Origin: Saprospiraceae bacterium | Lineage (GTDB): Bacteria > Bacteroidota > Bacteroidia > Chitinophagales > Saprospiraceae | Direction of reading: 5' to 3' | DNA length: 64,000 bases | NCBI GenBank assembly: GCA_022448945.1 | Contig: JAKVCV010000002.1 | Location: 124,001 to 188,000 of the forward strand | Shown: positions 17,355 through 25,524 of the stretch, in pieces | How positions within the stretch are numbered: the stretch's first letter is position 1 | Layout: each line of letters opens with the position of its first letter | Translations under genes and position numbers: made by a program | Notes under the pieces: generated by a model | Databases searched by the model: none | What the model saw: the letters and a program-made list of their open reading frames with translations, nothing else | What the model was told of the DNA's origin: nothing

Positions 17355-18710
17355 ATGAAAAATAATTTAAAATCCCTACTGTACTTCCTGTTTGCAGTAG
17401 GGTTCTTTTTTTCAGTAGGATGTAGTAAATCAAGCCAGTTGGGTTTATCATTGGTTGAAGAATCACAATCTGAGATACTTACTACTGATACATCAACTTT
17501 AATTCTAACGACTCTTGAAGCCGAACCAACAATAATTTCTAACCGAAGTAGAATGGTATGTGGGAATTATTCAGACTTTAATACAATAGGTGAATGGGGA
17601 GAAGTAAGTGCTTCTATTTACATGAATTTTCGTTTATCAAGTACTGGTGCCGTATTTCCGAATACAGTTTTTGATTCTCTAGTCTTGTCACTTGCCTATG
17701 ATACATTAGATGGACACTATGGTGAAATTTTGGCAACTAATCCAACTACTAAAGTTCAATCTTGGGAGGTTGCAAGATTAATTCAGGATATAGAAGAGAG
17801 TGAGGTTTATGATTCGGATATAGTTTTTTCTACAGGGGATATTTTAAAATCAAGTTTTCTTTTTAATCCGGATCATAAATTAAACGTTAATCTGGGAGGT
17901 GTAGAATACAAACCTCATGTTCGCATAAAATTAGATGATCCTGCTGGTATTGCACTTGGAGAATCCTTGCTGCATCCACAGGGTGCAGATACAGTAATGT
18001 ATGAGAGTAATACTTCTTTTAAAGATTGGTTCAAGGGGGTTAATATAAGGCCAACTTTGGGTGCTAATAACAATAGTATTATCCGGTTTATTTCAAAACA
18101 TGCTTTGACAAAACTTACACTTTATTATACAGATACTTCGAATGGAGGTGCCAATCAGTATTCTTTTGATTTTCTAACAAATGAAGATGCTGAAGTTGTC
18201 TCTGCTTTTTCTCATGTACATCCTAGTTTACTTACTGATAATACAGCTCTGGATACTTTTGTATATGTGCAAGGATTGGATGGTTTGCATACTAAAGTTG
18301 AATTTCCGAACGTTGAAAACCTAGGAAATGTTATTATTAATAAAGCTGAGTTGGTTTTCATGGTTGCAGATACTGGGACTATTGAATTCCCAGAACCTCC
18401 TGTTTTAATGGCTAAGATTAAAAACACAGATGGAGATTTAACGATTATAGATGATGCTTCGACATCTTTGAATAATACAGGAAGTTATTTATTGTTTGGT
18501 GGAGCAATTGAAGAGATTAATAATACTAAAACCTATTTGTATAGAATGAATATAGCGCAGGAAATGCAGTCTATTGTTGATGGATCGTCATATGAAAGTG
18601 CGATTTATCTGACAACACCATCTGCATTGGATCCTGAACGTATAAAGCTTGTAAATCATCAGGGAATAAATAAAGCTAAGCTTTATTTGACATATACAAA
18701 GATTCAGTAA
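17355..18710 (+). CDS. DUF4270 family lipoprotein
   Basis: A 451-residue lipoprotein with a clear signal and lipobox (FSVGC, Cys23). After the Cys come SQLGLSLV and a Thr/Ser-rich stretch, then a beta-rich body with VFDSLVLSLAYDT, matching my recollection of the Bacteroidota DUF4270 family. The C-terminal part (EFPNVENLGNVIINKAELVF, then YLTY at the end) is also typical. Function is unknown. Its place directly upstream of glmS and after a starch-synthase-like gene recurs in the phylum as far as I recall, hinting at a link to envelope sugar metabolism; this is inference. Probably anchored to the outer membrane. Confidence 0.8.
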   Translation: MKNNLKSLLYFLFAVGFFFSVGCSKSSQLGLSLVEESQSEILTTDTSTLILTTLEAEPTIISNRSRMVCGNYSDFNTIGEWGEVSASIYMNFRLSSTGAVFPNTVFDSLVLSLAYDTLDGHYGEILATNPTTKVQSWEVARLIQDIEESEVYDSDIVFSTGDILKSSFLFNPDHKLNVNLGGVEYKPHVRIKLDDPAGIALGESLLHPQGADTVMYESNTSFKDWFKGVNIRPTLGANNNSIIRFISKHALTKLTLYYTDTSNGGANQYSFDFLTNEDAEVVSAFSHVHPSLLTDNTALDTFVYVQGLDGLHTKVEFPNVENLGNVIINKAELVFMVADTGTIEFPEPPVLMAKIKNTDGDLTIIDDASTSLNNTGSYLLFGGAIEEINNTKTYLYRMNIAQEMQSIVDGSSYESAIYLTTPSALDPERIKLVNHQGINKAKLYLTYTKIQ

Positions 18711-18815
18711 ACAAAAAGATTTAGTATAGAATATATAAACAGGAAGGATTAGAAAGTGGTGAATAGGTTCTCTAATTATGCTTTTAGCTCCCTCAAAGAA
18801 AATAAATTTAGTATT

Positions 18816-20654
18816 ATGTGTGGAATTGTTGCTTATATAGGGTCAAAAGATGCTTTCCCAATTCTTATAAAAGGCTTGCAGAGGTTGGAATATCGCGGCT
18901 ACGATAGTGCTGGAATAGCATTGTTAAATTCTGAATTGACTGTATATAAAAAGAAAGGTAAAGTACAGGATCTTGAAGCTTTCACAAAAGAAATGGATGT
19001 TACTGGGAAGGTTGGAATTGGTCATACAAGATGGGCTACTCATGGAGAACCCAATGATACTAATGCGCATCCACATCAATCTGGGAATAAAGATATTGCC
19101 ATAATTCATAATGGAATAATTGAAAATTATGAGTCATTAAAAACTGCATTGGTAAATGAAGGACATGTTTTTTTGTCCGATACGGATACGGAAGTATTGG
19201 TGCACCTTATTGAGGCGATTCAAAATAAAGAAAAGGTAGACGTTGCTGAAGCGGTACGTATTGCTTTAACAAAAGTAGTTGGGGCATATGCAATTGTAGT
19301 AATTAGTAATAAAGAACCTAATAAGATTGTTGCTGCTCGTAAAGGTAGCCCATTAGTTGTAGGTTTAGGGGAGAATGAATTCTTTTTAGCTTCTGATGCT
19401 TCTCCTATAGTTGAGTATACTAAGAATGTTGTATATATAAAAGAAGAGGAAATTGTTATATTAAATTCTAATGGTGAGATGACCATTAAAACAATAGACA
19501 ATGAAATTCAGACACCTTTTATTCAGAGATTAAATATTGAAATTGAAGCAATAGAGAAAGGCGGGTATCAACATTATATGTTGAAAGAAATACATCAACA
19601 ACCTTCAACTGTTGCAGATGCTATGAGAGGGCGTTTGAATGTCAAAAAGGGGTTAATCACCCTTGGTGGGCTTGCTGAATTTGAGAATCGTATTAAAAAT
19701 GCAGATCGACTAATTATTATTGCTTGTGGAACTTCATGGATTGCAGGATTAATTGGGGAGTATCTATTTGAGGATCTTGCTAGAATTCCTACCGAAGTAG
19801 AATATGCCTCTGAGTTTCGATATAGAAATCCAATTATAACTAATAAAGATGTTGTTATAGCTATTTCGCAGTCTGGAGAAACTGCAGATACACTTGCAGC
19901 TCTAGATTTAGCTAATGAGAAGGAAGCGCTTACTTATGGAATCTGTAATGTTGTAGGCTCTTCAATTGCTCGCGTTACAGACGCAGGTTCCTATATTCAT
20001 TCAGGTCCTGAAATAGGTGTAGCTTCAACAAAATCGTTTACCGGTCAAATTACGTTGCTAACTTTAATGGCTTTGCAATTGGCACATAATCGAGGAACAA
20101 TTTCACAATCTTATTATTTTCAATTAATTAATGAATTAGAGGCTTTGCCGGAAAAGATTAAAAAAGTTGTAGAACAGGATGCTAAGATAAAATATATCGC
20201 AAAACTATGGAAGGATGCTGATAATGCTCTATATTTGGGAAGGGGATATAATTTCCCAATTGCTTTGGAAGGTGCATTAAAACTCAAAGAAATTTCTTAT
20301 ATTCATGCTGAGGGATACCCTGCAGCAGAAATGAAGCATGGACCAATAGCTTTAATTGATGAGAATATGCCAGTTGTAATGATTGCAACAAGTGGAAGAA
20401 CGCGTGAAAAACTTATCAGTAATATTCAAGAAGTAAAAGCACGGAAAGGAAAAGTGTTGGCAATAATAACTGAGGGAGATGAACACATTACTCAAATTGC
20501 TGATTATGTAATTGAAATTCCAAAAACTGAAGAACCATTAACACCGCTGTTGTCCGTAATCCCTTTACAATTGTTGGCGTATCATATTGCGGTCCTTAGA
20601 GGTTGTAATGTTGACCAGCCACGTAATTTGGCAAAATCCGTTACGGTGGAATAG
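18816..20654 (+). CDS. glmS: Glutamine-fructose-6-phosphate aminotransferase GlmS
   Basis: Isomerising enzyme that makes glucosamine-6-phosphate from fructose-6-phosphate and glutamine, the entry to peptidoglycan and LPS amino sugars. The start is set at 18816 because the N-terminal nucleophile must be Cys2 (MCGIVAYIG). An in-frame ATG-less extension to 18756 would bury it. The glutaminase domain shows YRGYDSAGIA, GHTRWATHG and NGIIENY. The SIS isomerase half shows ACGTSW, SQSGETADT, GPEIGVASTKSFTGQ and the terminal PRNLAKSVTVE. About 612 residues, as expected. No glmS ribozyme is visible in the 105 nt upstream. It follows the DUF4270 gene closely. Confidence 0.98.
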   Translation: MCGIVAYIGSKDAFPILIKGLQRLEYRGYDSAGIALLNSELTVYKKKGKVQDLEAFTKEMDVTGKVGIGHTRWATHGEPNDTNAHPHQSGNKDIAIIHNGIIENYESLKTALVNEGHVFLSDTDTEVLVHLIEAIQNKEKVDVAEAVRIALTKVVGAYAIVVISNKEPNKIVAARKGSPLVVGLGENEFFLASDASPIVEYTKNVVYIKEEEIVILNSNGEMTIKTIDNEIQTPFIQRLNIEIEAIEKGGYQHYMLKEIHQQPSTVADAMRGRLNVKKGLITLGGLAEFENRIKNADRLIIIACGTSWIAGLIGEYLFEDLARIPTEVEYASEFRYRNPIITNKDVVIAISQSGETADTLAALDLANEKEALTYGICNVVGSSIARVTDAGSYIHSGPEIGVASTKSFTGQITLLTLMALQLAHNRGTISQSYYFQLINELEALPEKIKKVVEQDAKIKYIAKLWKDADNALYLGRGYNFPIALEGALKLKEISYIHAEGYPAAEMKHGPIALIDENMPVVMIATSGRTREKLISNIQEVKARKGKVLAIITEGDEHITQIADYVIEIPKTEEPLTPLLSVIPLQLLAYHIAVLRGCNVDQPRNLAKSVTVE

Positions 20655-20791
20655 GCATAATTATTATCTATAATTTATTAAGTCATAATTTTTTTCAAAT
20701 AAAATATTATCGACTTAACATTATTTTTTATACAAATTGAAAAATTTTATACATTACATTTTAGTTGCTGAAACAAAAATATATTAAACAA

Positions 20792-21487
20792 ATGGCTATT
20801 TATAATACGCAAAAAGACAAACTTTTTATTAGGGAGTATGGGCGGAATACTCAAAACTTAATTAATCACGCTAAGAGCATTGCCGATAAATCTGAAAGAC
20901 AGAAATATTTAGAGGAGGTTGTTAGACTAATAATATCAATGCACCCTTATACAAGAAATGTTGATAATTATAGACTTAAGGTATGGTCTCATGTTCTTAA
21001 AATGGCAGACTACGACTTAGATGTTGATTTACCAGACAATTTGCCTGATGCTAGATTGAGGCGCAAGCCTGACAAAATGTATTATCCTATAAAATCAAGG
21101 AGAATGCGTCATTATGGTAAAAATGTAAAGACAATGATTGAGAAAGCCAAATTGATGGAAGATCCTGAACAACAAGCTGCTTATATCGCTATTATTGGAT
21201 CATATATGAAAATGTCGTATAAATCTTGGAATAGAGAAAATGTAAGTGACGAAGTAATTGCTCAAGAGTTTGCTAAGATTTCTGAAGGAGAACTACAAAT
21301 TCCTGAGGGAACAAATATTGACACTCTATCTTCTCCCAGAAAAAAGAAAACTGGGGGTAACAATAGTAATTATAAGTCAAATAAAAAATCGAATTCAAAA
21401 AGTGGCTCAAATAAAAAAATGCATAAGTCAAAAAATGCAAAAAAGAGACATTCTAATAACAAAAACATACGAAATAAGAACCGTTAA
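20792..21487 (+). CDS. DUF4290 family protein
   Basis: A 231-residue cytosolic protein with no signal or membrane segment. The region MAIYNTQKDKLFIREYGRN, then YRLKVWSHVLKMADYDLD and a MRHYGKNVKTMI segment, matches what I recall of DUF4290, a Bacteroidota-specific family of unknown function. From about residue 180 the tail is low complexity, rich in Lys, Asn and Ser, and likely disordered; it may bind nucleic acid. The ATG at 20792 is preferred to the TTG at 20765. It lies 137 nt after glmS, is probably co-transcribed with it, and ends in a good terminator. Confidence 0.8.
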   Translation: MAIYNTQKDKLFIREYGRNTQNLINHAKSIADKSERQKYLEEVVRLIISMHPYTRNVDNYRLKVWSHVLKMADYDLDVDLPDNLPDARLRRKPDKMYYPIKSRRMRHYGKNVKTMIEKAKLMEDPEQQAAYIAIIGSYMKMSYKSWNRENVSDEVIAQEFAKISEGELQIPEGTNIDTLSSPRKKKTGGNNSNYKSNKKSNSKSGSNKKMHKSKNAKKRHSNNKNIRNKNR

Positions 21488-21532
21488 GGTTTTTTAATCT
21501 TTAATAATGGCTTTTTTTGTCAAAACACACTG

Positions 21533-21562
21533 GCTACTTCATTTCACTGAAGTAGCTTTTTC
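21533..21562 (+). terminator. Terminator after the DUF4290 gene
   Basis: Nine-bp perfect arms GCTACTTCA (21533-21541) and TGAAGTAGC (21548-21556), 6-nt loop, followed by TTTTTCT. It lies 46 nt past the stop codon. Confidence 0.85.
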
Positions 21563-21679
21563 TGTTTTTAACTTGTTTTTCCATTTGTAAATGGTTCACG
21601 GAATTTTAAATTTTACAGTTTTTGAAAAGAAATAAATATTTAATTTTTATTTTAATAGGGTTTTATAATAATTTAATAA

Positions 21680-22966
21680 ATGAAAATAAATATTTCGAAT
21701 TTTGATATAAATTTGCTCAAAAAAAAAGCATTGGGTTGGGCTAATGTGCAATCAGAAGTGTTGTGCTATTTAGATTCTAATGACTATAATCAAGATAAGT
21801 TAAGCAAATACAGTTGTCTTATAGCTGTTGGAGTTCAGGAAGAACTTATCGTTAAGGCTGCGGGGTCTGCTTTTGAACAATTAAAAAGATTTGCAGCGAA
21901 TAATGACAAATGGCTATTTGGTCATTTTAATTATGATCTGAAGTATGAAACAGAACAACTTCAATCAAAAAATGAGGATTTTATTTGTTTTCCTGAACTT
22001 TATTTTTTTGTCCCTTCATATTTGTGTCTCTTTCACGAGAACAAGTATCTTGAAATTTTATCCTCTTCAAAACCCCCTAATCAAATTTGGGAAAGTATTC
22101 AAGCACACAATGTATCTTCAAATCAAAATAATACACCTATAATTGTACAAAATAAAATCTCTCGAAAAGGGTACTTATCGACTATTCAAAAAATTAGAGA
22201 ACATATTATTGAGGGTAATGTTTATGAAATGAATTTTTGTCAAGAGTTTTATGCAAAAAATATTTTATTGGACCCTATTGCTTTATTTAATAAACTTAAT
22301 AATATTGCTCGTGCTCCTTTTTCGGCTTATTACAAATTAAATAAAAAGTACTTATTGTGTGGTAGTCCGGAGAGATTTTTATGTAAACGAGGTAATAAAA
22401 TTATTTCTCAACCTATTAAGGGAACAATCCGTAGGGGTGAAAATTTGGACGAAGATGAGCAGTTAAAATTAAAATTATACAACAGTGTAAAAGATAGATC
22501 TGAGAATGTCATGATTGTTGACCTAGTTCGAAATGATTTAACAAAATCCTGTCAGATTGGAACAATTCAGGTTAAAGAACTTTTTGGGGTATATGAATTC
22601 GAAAAAGTGTTTCAAATGATATCAACTATTACAGGAGAACTCCTGGAAGAAATACATTGGGTAGATGTTATTAGAAGTGCATTCCCAATGGGATCTATGA
22701 CAGGTGCTCCTAAAAGGATGAGTATGGAATTGATTGAAAGCTATGAAAAAACTAAACGAGGGCTCTATTCAGGAACACTAGGCTATGTATCACCTGATGG
22801 AGATTTTGATTTTAATGTAGTTATCCGGTCATTGTTATATAATGAACAGGACCAATATTTGTCATTTCAAGTAGGCGGCGCAATAGTATATGATTCCAAT
22901 CCTATGGATGAATTTCAAGAGTGTTTACTAAAGGTTGAGGCTATTCGTGAAGCATTAGAAGGGTAA
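21680..22966 (+). CDS. pabB: Aminodeoxychorismate synthase component I-like (PabB)
   Basis: A chorismate-binding enzyme of the TrpE/PabB/MenF superfamily. Catalytic-core motifs are present: KISRKGYLSTIQKIREHIIEGN near residue 155-180, SPERFL, PIKGTIRRG near 252, DRSENVMIVDLVRNDL near 280 and GSMTGAPK near 345, followed by GLYSGTLGY. The PIKGT lysine signature is the PabB-type feature, supporting 4-amino-4-deoxychorismate synthesis for folate over anthranilate. Its 428 residues are a typical PabB length. No pabA glutaminase or pabC lyase lies nearby. A DUF547 gene converges from the other strand 16 nt downstream. Confidence 0.88.
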   Translation: MKINISNFDINLLKKKALGWANVQSEVLCYLDSNDYNQDKLSKYSCLIAVGVQEELIVKAAGSAFEQLKRFAANNDKWLFGHFNYDLKYETEQLQSKNEDFICFPELYFFVPSYLCLFHENKYLEILSSSKPPNQIWESIQAHNVSSNQNNTPIIVQNKISRKGYLSTIQKIREHIIEGNVYEMNFCQEFYAKNILLDPIALFNKLNNIARAPFSAYYKLNKKYLLCGSPERFLCKRGNKIISQPIKGTIRRGENLDEDEQLKLKLYNSVKDRSENVMIVDLVRNDLTKSCQIGTIQVKELFGVYEFEKVFQMISTITGELLEEIHWVDVIRSAFPMGSMTGAPKRMSMELIESYEKTKRGLYSGTLGYVSPDGDFDFNVVIRSLLYNEQDQYLSFQVGGAIVYDSNPMDEFQECLLKVEAIREALEG

Positions 22967-22982
22967 ATGGGGTGTGATTTTT

Positions 22983-23648
22983 CTACCCTAGATTAAAATC
23001 ATATTTTTTATATTTTATTCTATATAATTTATACTTGGGAGCATTGTTATAGATTTTTACAAAGTCTTTTTTGTAAAGCCAGAAAATTTTAGAACAGGTA
23101 ATTTCTTTAGCTTCTTCATTTACAATAAATTCCTGTTCTATAAAATTATTTTCCGCCATGGTTAATTGCTGGTCTATCTTATTTTCTGAATAAAAAGAAA
23201 TAGCTGGGCAGGACTTAGCACCACAGTTGAGTGCAAAATGAATGCGATAATCCAATTTGTTTAATTTGAATTTTTTTCGAGTGTCACTTGTAGAGAATTG
23301 TTTAAAAAGTTTGTATTTTGAACGTCTGTTACACCGTAATATACCATGTTCAATATCATCTAAGCTAAACTGAAAACCACCAATATTTATTTTAGAGAAC
23401 ATAACTAAAAAAGGACGTTCTAACATGCTTTTTTTAATTGATTTTTCGATTATCCAATAGTTTATAAGGCCATTATATACATTTATCCAAAAGGGAATTT
23501 TTTCATTATCAGTTTTAAGATTAGTTAAATTGTATTTAGACAAACCATGAATATATTTTCCTATTAATTGTGAATTAGTCACTCCAGATTCCAGATAATA
23601 TTCCTTTAGGATTTTTAGGTCTTGAGAAAATTTTTTGTGGTCAAACAT
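22983..23648 (-). CDS. DUF547 domain protein
   Basis: A 221-residue protein matching the DUF547 family: KIPFWINVYNGLINYWII near residue 45, a GGFQFSLDDIEHGILR segment and the conserved HFALNCGAKSCPAI near 132-145. The last is a Cys-rich motif suggestive of a thiol or metal site. The biochemical role is unknown. I see no signal peptide. It lies 28 nt downstream of the SH3-domain lipoprotein gene on the same strand, so the two probably form an operon. Confidence 0.82.
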   Translation of the reverse strand: MFDHKKFSQDLKILKEYYLESGVTNSQLIGKYIHGLSKYNLTNLKTDNEKIPFWINVYNGLINYWIIEKSIKKSMLERPFLVMFSKINIGGFQFSLDDIEHGILRCNRRSKYKLFKQFSTSDTRKKFKLNKLDYRIHFALNCGAKSCPAISFYSENKIDQQLTMAENNFIEQEFIVNEEAKEITCSKIFWLYKKDFVKIYNNAPKYKLYRIKYKKYDFNLG

Positions 23649-23676
23649 AAATTTATTTATAGGCTTATATGTGAGA

Positions 23677-24939
23677 TTACATAGTAAAAGTGCGCATGAT
23701 TTTTTCTTGTTGCTGTTGTACTTCTATACTGTTTTTCCATTTGCTCTTTTCAAGAACAGATAAATATTCATTGAATGAACGCCCAATTAAAGACTTTGGG
23801 TATTTATCACCAATATAATGATATGCATTTAGGTATTCTGGTATTAAGATATTAGTAGCTTTGTTAAAAGCTGGAGTTTTGTTTAAGCCGAATAATAGTA
23901 TGGTTAAGTTTTCTTTCAACCGTTTTTTTGCTTTTGAGTGCCATATAAATTCAGGGTAAGTAGCTACTAAATAATTCCATGTTAAAACCCACCTTGCTAG
24001 CTTTGTTGGAGGGATTAGAAGTTGGTGGTAATCATGCCAGAAATTTGGTTCCTCCAATTGATATTGATCCATATAAAAGCGCATTTGTGCAGAAGTTTCT
24101 TTATAAAAAATGCGATATATATAGTCTACATCTTCAGCTAAAACAACTTTATTGTTTTTTATTGAAAAATTGAAACCATTTAAGGCCAGCATTTTTGAAT
24201 AATTATTTGTCTGCATTGTTGCTTTTTGGTATCGTTGTATTTCTGGGATTAAATGTTGATAAGCGTTTAGGTTTTTTGTTCTATTTAGATCTAAAACTTG
24301 TTTATAATATTTATCAAAAATAACATAAGCTGCATCACATGTTTGAACGTTACTTATTCCTGAAAAAAGGGAAGTAAATTTGTTTATTGCTAATGTGATT
24401 GATTTAGGATCGTTTTTGTTTAAGGTATTCAAAATATTTTTATACTGGTTAACTAAACTAACATTCACCTGGGAGGGGAGATTATTTTGTTGTATAGGAT
24501 TGACTTCAGAAACATTTGAATTCGAGGTTTCAAGATGTTCAAGTGCTTCTTGCTCAGCAACTACCTTTTTATTTTCTTCATTTGATAAAAATTCTGCAAA
24601 TGCAGAATATACCCAGCCTTCTATTTGATCTTTTGTTTTAACCTTATACCAATTGGAAATGTATTTTTGATTGTTGTATGTAATTTGAGTAGTAAAGAAG
24701 GTGCTGTCGTTAAGGTATTCTATAATCGAATTTGCTAATAGTGTTTTTAAGATTTTTCCATCAAGATCAGGGTTTTGTCTTATGTTTAATTGGATGGATT
24801 TTGTCCGCATAAAAATTCGAGAGGGAGTATTATTTTCTTTTGTTTGAACATTTGTAGAAGATTGTGAAATATCTTCAGAACAAGAAAGTATATGAAAACA
24901 TATCCCCCAAAAAAGGTATTTACTTAATTTCGTTAACAT
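23677..24939 (-). CDS. SH3-like domain lipoprotein
   Basis: A 420-residue lipoprotein with signal and lipobox at HILSC (Cys20). A bacterial SH3-like fold follows at about residues 45-115 (IQLNIRQNPDLDGKILKTL ... WYKVKTKDQIEGWVYSAFAEF), a module often used to bind peptidoglycan or peptide partners. The remaining 300 residues are helical, with no recognised domain. It probably sits in the periplasm or on the inner face of the outer membrane. It is the first gene of a pair with the DUF547 protein. On the minus strand, TATATTTA (25011-25004) about 65 nt upstream may be its -7 element. Confidence 0.75.
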   Translation of the reverse strand: MLTKLSKYLFWGICFHILSCSEDISQSSTNVQTKENNTPSRIFMRTKSIQLNIRQNPDLDGKILKTLLANSIIEYLNDSTFFTTQITYNNQKYISNWYKVKTKDQIEGWVYSAFAEFLSNEENKKVVAEQEALEHLETSNSNVSEVNPIQQNNLPSQVNVSLVNQYKNILNTLNKNDPKSITLAINKFTSLFSGISNVQTCDAAYVIFDKYYKQVLDLNRTKNLNAYQHLIPEIQRYQKATMQTNNYSKMLALNGFNFSIKNNKVVLAEDVDYIYRIFYKETSAQMRFYMDQYQLEEPNFWHDYHQLLIPPTKLARWVLTWNYLVATYPEFIWHSKAKKRLKENLTILLFGLNKTPAFNKATNILIPEYLNAYHYIGDKYPKSLIGRSFNEYLSVLEKSKWKNSIEVQQQQEKIMRTFTM

Positions 24940-25524
24940 CGGAATTTTTGTTTATTTATCTTGTCTATCTTCACTGATTCGTTAAAAGGCGCATTTTGGA
25001 GTCTAAATATACAAAGTTTAAAATGATTTTTATTAGTGATGATAAGTATTGATAAAGAAAGAAGTTGTATGGAACAAACTTATAAGAAATGTGTTATTAT
25101 TAACGATAACGTTGCTCAAGTAGTTTTATTTGATTGGGCGCTCATTCAGTTTGCGAAAACCATAGGTAAAAAATCTAAAATTTGAGATAAGAAATTAAAA
25201 AAACATAGATAGAAATCAATTTTGTAATTCTGATGTTACAAAGTTAAACATAGTTTTAACCTAAGTGTAAAAATGAAAAAAATATAGATTTTGGCAACTT
25301 TTTTCTTTAACAAGCGTTAAACATTGGACCATAAAGCCAAATATGTTTTTCTTTTGACGGATAAACAACAATCCAGAATGTACAAAAATTTTATTTTTGA
25401 AGCGTCTAACATTTGACAATTTTATGTGCAAATCTGGGAAACACTAAAGACATACTTTTAGTGCTATATGTGATGTCTGGCAAGCTGAGTCTCTCTTAGC
25501 TATTTACATATAACTTGATTTCTT
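24940..25524. other. Long divergent spacer with a possible structured leader
   Basis: A 585-nt region without a credible gene between the SH3 lipoprotein (minus) and a T9SS cargo gene (+). The minus side carries two -7-like sites (25011-25004 and TAACTTTG at 25246-25239). The last 85 nt before 25525 contain a 7-bp hairpin (25442-25448 with 25457-25463). An outer 7-bp stem (25465-25471 with 25506-25512) encloses a further 7-bp stem (25483-25489 with 25495-25501, one G-U). Confidence 0.35.

Noticed and set aside
18711-18815. glmS ribozyme upstream of glmS
   Set aside because: The gap is too short and shows none of the conserved core; the ribozyme is mainly known from Firmicutes.
25291-25310. 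TTGGCAAC resembling a -24 element
   Set aside because: No GC at the correct distance; the following bases are a T tract.
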